Assembly: GCA_029255685.2 (NCBI GenBank)
Contig: CM055320.2
Coordinates: forward strand, 48,858,910 to 48,922,909
Reading direction: 5' to 3'
DNA: 64,000 nt
From: Silene conica
Taxonomy: Eukaryota; Streptophyta; Magnoliopsida; Caryophyllales; Caryophyllaceae
The number at the start of each line of letters is the position of its first letter. Position 1 is the first letter of the stretch. The notes under the pieces are model-generated. The model searched no databases and was not told the DNA's origin. It worked only from the letters and a program-made list of their open reading frames with translations. The translations under genes and the position numbers were made by a program. Below, piece after piece: positions 58,401-64,000 of the stretch.

Positions 58401-61400
58401 TTTACGGTATTTAATCACAATCTCTACATTATTGTTCTTCAATTATTCATGTTCTTAGTTTATTGCTTTATTAATTATGTTTTCAATCAATATTGTTGTA
58501 GTTAGATCCCAAGTCATGCGTAGCTAATTTATTTGTCTTGGGTGAAAACGGATCTAGGTGATTAGAAGGGGGAATCAAACTTTAATGATGTTTAATTGTT
58601 AAACTGCTTATTATTATTATTCTATTGTTGTTTGAAATCTAATTAATTAATTACTGGCCAGGATTAGTTAATTAGCCTCGCGAATTAGTCTTAGATCCGA
58701 CCGTAGACTAAGACTAAGATAGGCCACAACAATTGAACAGACTGACCTAATTATAGCGACCGCATGTTAGGTTTAGATTTAAAGATTGTATGAATACCGA
58801 CCGGACATATGATCTTAAATAATAATCTTGCCCAATTAATTTAGTTAAATCCTATTCCCCCGGATAATTGCCTATGTGAACTTGATCCCTAGATCTTTCC
58901 TAATACTTGTTTACATCTTTATTTACTTATTTTGCAATTAGTTTGTTAGACGACAAAAACAATCAAAACAACCCAATTGTTACTTTAAGACTTATTTACT
59001 TTAGCAAACAATTTATTACCGCCTCCCTGTGGATTCGATACCTTTCTTACCGCTAGCTATTAGTTAGTAGTATCCTAATGATTACTTTGATTTAGGGCGA
59101 CGACTTAGTCTGATGAGTCATATTCGTATACACTTTTAAGCCTCCCCTTTAGTTGTTTTGAGATGATTCTTTTGCTAAATTGTGTCATTTATATGCTATT
59201 TATATTAGAATGTCGATACTTCCGCCTTTCGGTGTTTAATGCAGGATTGATGAATTTATGGAGCAAAAGATGGATTTGAGCACAGCGGACACGACATGAA
59301 GGAACACACGTAGCACGGCACGAGGATCTAGGAAGGAAGAGCTAAGGAGATTATCGAAGGCAAGCACAAAGAAGACCTCCATATAACTAGTACCTACTTT
59401 AGAGAGCCATATCTCGCGTTATACCAATGATAATCAGGTGATTCCAACTGGAGGTGAAAGTTCATCCACTTAGCTTTCCAACGCCAAAAAAATCACTTGA
59501 TTCGGACGAGTAACGAAGAAATGGCGACCGTTTGAAGTTCAGTGAGCGAAGCAGAAATTACGCGCTGAGAGCACTCGATCGAGTGCCACCAGCACTCGAT
59601 CGAGTGCCTTGAGTGCTCGAACGAATGCCTTGAGTGCTCGATCGAGAGCTTTAATTTACCCAGAGTTTCCATAAATTGTTTAGTAGTTCATTATAAATAA
59701 AGGCTTCGTAGCCTATTGTTCGATACACTTTTTATGACTCTAAAACCCTAATTATTATTAGTATCTCTCTAGATTATTACTTAGCAATTGCCTACGGATC
59801 TTGTTCTCCTATTTACGGTATTTAATCACAATCTCTACATTATTGTTCTTCAATTATTCTTGTTCTTAGTTTATTGCTTTATTAATTATGTTTTCAATCA
59901 ATATTGTTGTAGTTAGATCCCAAGTCATGCGTAGCTAATTTATTTGTCTTGGGTGAAAACGGATCTAGGTGATTAGAAGGGGGAATCAAACTTTAAGGAT
60001 GTTTAATTGTTAAACTGCTTATTATTATTGTTCTATTGTTGTTTTAAATCTAATTAATTAATTACTGGCCAGGATTAGTTAATTAGCCTCGCGAATTAGT
60101 CTTAGATCCGACCGTAGACTAAGACTAAGATAGGCCACAACAATTGAACAGACTGACCTAATTATAGCGACCGCATGTTAGGTTTAGATTTAAAGATTGT
60201 ATGAATACCGACCGGACATATGATCTTAAATAATAATCTTGCCCAATTAATTTAGTTAAATCCTATTCCCCCGGATAATTGCCTATGTGAACTTGATCCC
60301 TAGATCTTTCCTAATACTTGTTTACATCTTTATTTACTTATTTTGCAATTAGTTTGTTAGACGACAAAAACAATCAAAACAACCCAATTGTTACTTTAAG
60401 ACTTATTTACTTTAGCAAACAATTTATTACCGCCACCCTGTGGATTCGATACCTTTCTTACCGCTAGCTATTATTTAGTAGTATCCTAATGATTACTTTG
60501 ATTTAGGGCGACGACTTAGTCTGATGAGTCATATTCGTATACACTTTTATGCCTCCCCTTTAGTTGTTTTGAGATGATTCTTTTGCTAAATTGTGTCATT
60601 TATATGCTATTTATATTAGAATGTCGATACTTCCGCCTTTCGGTGTTTAATGCAGGATTGATGAATTTATGGAGCAAAAGATGGATTTGAGCACCGCGGA
60701 CCCGACATGAAGGAACACACGTAGCACGGCACGAGGATCTAGGAAGGAAGAGCTAAGGAGATTATCGAAGGCAAGCACAAAGAAGACCTCCATATAACTA
60801 GTACCTACTTTAGAGAGCCATATCTCGCGTTATACCAATGATAATCAGGTGATTCCAACTGGAGGTGAAAGTTCATCCACTTAGCTTTCCAACGCCAAAA
60901 AAATCACTTGATTCGGACGAGTAACGAAGAAATGGCGACCGTTTGAAGTTCAGTGAGCGAAGCAGAAATTACGCGCTGAGAGCACTCGATCGAGTGCCAC
61001 CAGCACTCGATCGAGTGCCTTGAGTGCTCGAACGAATGCCTTGAGTGCTCGATCGAGAGCTTTAATTTACCCAGAGTTTCCATAAATTGTTTAGTAGTTC
61101 ATTATAAATAAAGGCTTCGTAGCCTATTGTTCGATACACTTTTTATGACTCTAAAACCCTAATTATTATTAGTATCTCTCTAGATTATTACTTAGCAATT
61201 GCCTACGGATCTTGTTCTCCTATTTACGGTATTTAATCACAATCTCTACATTATTGTTCTTCAATTATTCTTGTTCTTAGTTTATTGCTTTATTAATTAT
61301 GTTTTCAATCAATATTGTTGTAGTTAGATCCCAAGTCATGCGTAGCTAATTTATTTGTCTTGGGTGAAAACGGATCTAGGTGATTAGAAGGGGGAATCAA

Positions 61401-64000
61401 ACTTTAAGGATGTTTAATTGTTAAACTGCTTATTATTATTGTTCTATTGTTGTTTTAAATCTAATTAATTAATTACTGGCCAGGATTAGTTAATTAGCCT
61501 CGCGAATTAGTCTTAGATCCGACCGTAGACTAAGACTAAGATAGGCCACAACAATTGAACAGACTGACCTAATTATAGCGACCGCATGTTAGGTTTAGAT
61601 TTAAAGATTGTATGAATACCGACCGGACATATGATCTTAAATAATAATCTTGCCCAATTAATTTAGTTAAATCCTATTCCCCCGGATAATTGCCTATGTG
61701 AACTTGATCCCTAGATCTTTCCTAATACTTGTTTACATCTTTATTTACTTATTTTGCAATTAGTTTGTTAGACGACAAAAACAATCAAAACAACCCAATT
61801 GTTACTTTAAGACTTATTTACTTTAGCAAACAATTTATTACCGCCTCCCTGTGGATTCGATACCTTTCTTACCGCTAGCTATTAGTTAGTAGTATCCTAA
61901 TGATTACTTTGATTTAGGGCGACGACTTAGTCTGATGAGTCATATTCGTATACACTTTTATGCCTCCCCTTTAGTTGTTTTGAGATGATTCTTTTGCTAA
62001 ATTGTGTCATTTATATGCTATTTATATTAGAATGTCGATACTTCCGCCTTTCGGTGTTTAATGCAGGATTGATGAATTTATGGAGCAAAAGATGGATTTG
62101 AGCACAGCGGACACGACATGAAGGAACACACGTAGCACGGCACGAGGATCTAGGAAGGAAGAGCTAAGGAGATTATCGAAGGCAAGCACAAAGAAGACCT
62201 CCATATAACTAGTACCTACTTTAGAGAGCCATATCTCGCGTTATACCAATGATAATCAGGTGATTCCAACTGGAGGTGAAAGTTCATCCACTTAGCTTTC
62301 CAACGCCAAAAAAATCACTTGATTCGGACGAGTAACGAAGAAATGGCGACCGTTTGAAGTTCAGTGAGCGAAGCAGAATTTACGCGCTGAGAGCACTCGA
62401 TCGAGTGCCACCAGCACTCGATCGAGTGCCTTGAGTGCTCGAACGAATGCCTTGAGTGCTCGATCGAGAGCTTTAATTTACCCAGAGTTTCCATAAATTG
62501 TTTAGTAGTTCATTATAAATAAAGGCTTCGTAGCCTATTGTTCGATACACTTTTTATGACTCTAAAACCCTAATTATTATTAGTAGCTCTCTAGATTATT
62601 ACTTAGCAATTGCCTACGGATCTTGTTCTCCTATTTACGGTATTTAATCACAATCTCTACATTATTGTTCTTCAATTATTCTTGTTCTTAGTTTATTGCT
62701 TTATTAATTATGTTTTCAATCAATATTGTTGTAGTTAGATCCCAAGTCATGCGTAGCTAATTTATTTGTCTTGGGTGAAAACGGATCTAGGTGATTAGAA
62801 GGGGGAATCAAACTTTAATGATGTTTAATTGTTAAACTGCTTATTATTATTGTTCTATTGTTGTTTTAAATCTAATTAATTAATTACTGGCCAGGATTAG
62901 TTAATTAGCCTCGCGAATTAGTCTTAGATCCGACCGTAGACTAAGACTAAGATAGGCCACAACAATTGAACAGACTGACCTAATTATAGCGACCGCATGT
63001 TAGGTTTAGATTTAAAGATTGTATGAATACCGACCGGACATATGATCTTAAATAATAATCTTGCCCAATTAATTTAGTTAAATCCTATTCCCCCGGATAA
63101 TTGCCTATGTGAATTTGATCCCTAGATCTTTCCTAATACTTGTTTACATCTTTATTTACTTATTTTGCAATTAGTTTGTTAGACAACAAAAACAATCAAA
63201 ACAACCCAATTGTTACTTTAAGACTTATTTACTTTAGCAAACAATTTATTACCGCCTCCCTGTGGATTCGATACCTTTCTTACCGCTAGCTATTAGTTAG
63301 TAGTATCCTAATGATTACTTTGATTTAGGGCGACGACTTAGTCTGATGAATCATATTCGTATACACTTTTATGCCTCCCCTTTAGTTGTTTTGAGATGAT
63401 TCTTTTGCTAAATTGTGTCATTTATATGCTATTTATATTAGAATGTCGATACTTCCGCCTTTCGGTGTTTAATGCAGGATTGATGAATTTATGGAGCAAA
63501 AGATGGATTTGAGCACCGCGGACCCGACATGAAGGAACACACGTAGCACGGCACGAGGATCTAGGAAGGAAGAGCTAAGGAGATTATCGAAGGCAAGCAC
63601 AAAGAAGACCTCCATATAACTAGTACCTACTTTAGAGAGCCATATCTCGCGTTATACCAATGATAATCAGGTGATTCCAACTGGAGGTGAAAGTTCATCC
63701 ACTTAGCTTTCCAACGCCAAAAAAATCACTTGATTCGGACGAGTAACGAAGAAATGGCGACCGTTTGAAATTCAGTGAGCGAAGCAGAAATTAGTCGCTG
63801 AGAGGACTCGATCGAGTGCCACCAGCGCTCGATCGAGTGCCTTGAGTGCTCGAACGAATGCCTTGAGTGCTCGATCGAGAGCTTTAATTTACCCAGAGTT
63901 TCCATAAATTGTTTAGTAGTTCATTATAAATAAAGGCTTCGTAGCCTATTGTTCGATACACTTTTTATGACTCTAAAACCCTAATTATTATTAGTAGCTC
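46412..64000 (+). repeat. 1411-bp tandem array derived from the Athila-like LTR
   Basis: Units begin TGATGAGTCATATTCG at 46412, 47823, 49234, 50645, 52056, 53467, 54878, 56289, 57700, 59111, 60522, 61933 and 63344 (the last reads TGATGAATC). Every interval is 1411 bp: twelve full units and 657 bp of a thirteenth. Each unit equals the LTR minus its last dozen or so bases; units join as GACTTAGTC then TGATGAG. Each keeps a TATAAATA box about 580 bp in (46993-47000 in unit 1) and a CTCGATCGAG cluster. Units are clearly closer to each other than to the 5' LTR at 39949. The first unit occupies the 3' LTR position. No gene is present. Confidence 0.97.
53467..60521 (+). repeat. Dimeric higher-order repeat (2822 bp) within the LTR array
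   Basis: Units at 53467, 56289 and 59111 share a variant set (TTTTAAGCC, CACAGCGGACAC, CGTAGCC, AGTATCTCTC, TTTAAGGATG, GCCACCCTG). Units at 54878 and 57700 share another (TTTTATGCC, CACCGCGGACCC, AACTTCATCC, TTCAGTGC, CGTAACC, CCCCTATT, TATTATTATTC). They alternate, giving a 2822-bp dimer period. Confidence 0.85.

Noticed and set aside
46412..64000. CRISPR-like or gene-bearing tandem repeat
   Set aside because: Units are 1.4 kb, contiguous and clearly LTR-derived. There is no short repeat and spacer pattern and no coding frame.

Overview
The window is repeat-dominated nuclear DNA of a flowering plant. The evidence is TTTAGGG-type telomeric motifs, initiator-Met primer sites (TGGTATCAGAGC) on several LTR elements, a Tekay-type chromovirus, an Athila-type element with a tRNA-Asp-type primer site, a plant LINE with a DUF4283-like ORF1, a TRIM and plant-type MITEs. 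A eudicot is likely. A Caryophyllales source is only a guess, and no species can be named from the sequence. All identities and counts below were made by eye, without alignment software or databases.

Layout. 1-7681: a decayed Ty3/gypsy chromovirus on the plus strand (end of its 5' LTR, broken gag-pol, complete 3' LTR). 7682-10918: low-copy-looking DNA with degenerate telomeric repeats, direct repeats and two intact 90-codon paralogous genes (A at 9298, B at 10287). 10919-about 15300: a decayed LINE carrying a 613-bp TRIM inside its reverse transcriptase. 15300-15518: a broken third paralogue (C, minus strand). 15945-34832: a minus-strand copia-type element that carries only gag (TR-GAG-like). 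One of its LTRs is split by a 10.7-kb, very young minus-strand chromovirus (23612-34318, target duplication AATTG). 34890-35420: an inverted counterpart of the 7690-8110 region, so the A/B/C family lies between two arms of a large inverted repeat. 36101-36541: a further unrecognised gene (D, minus strand), with a TATA box, tandem repeats upstream and two perfect hairpins downstream. 36863-37480: four tandem tRNA-like (SINE-like) units. 37678-38233: a foldback Mutator-type MITE with a 9-bp target duplication. 39949-46411: an Athila-like element with gag and protease only. 46412-64000: twelve complete units and one partial unit of a 1411-bp tandem array made from that element's LTR, running off the right edge.

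The most notable features are three. The first is the LTR-derived satellite, with a constant 1411-bp period and a local 2822-bp dimeric higher-order pattern. The second is a palindromic motif (CTCGATCGAG) present both in that element's LTR and, in frame, in its gag gene. The third is the uncharacterised 90-residue protein family bracketed by inverted repeats. The nesting order (TR-GAG copia, then chromovirus; LINE, then TRIM) agrees with the LTR divergence seen by eye.
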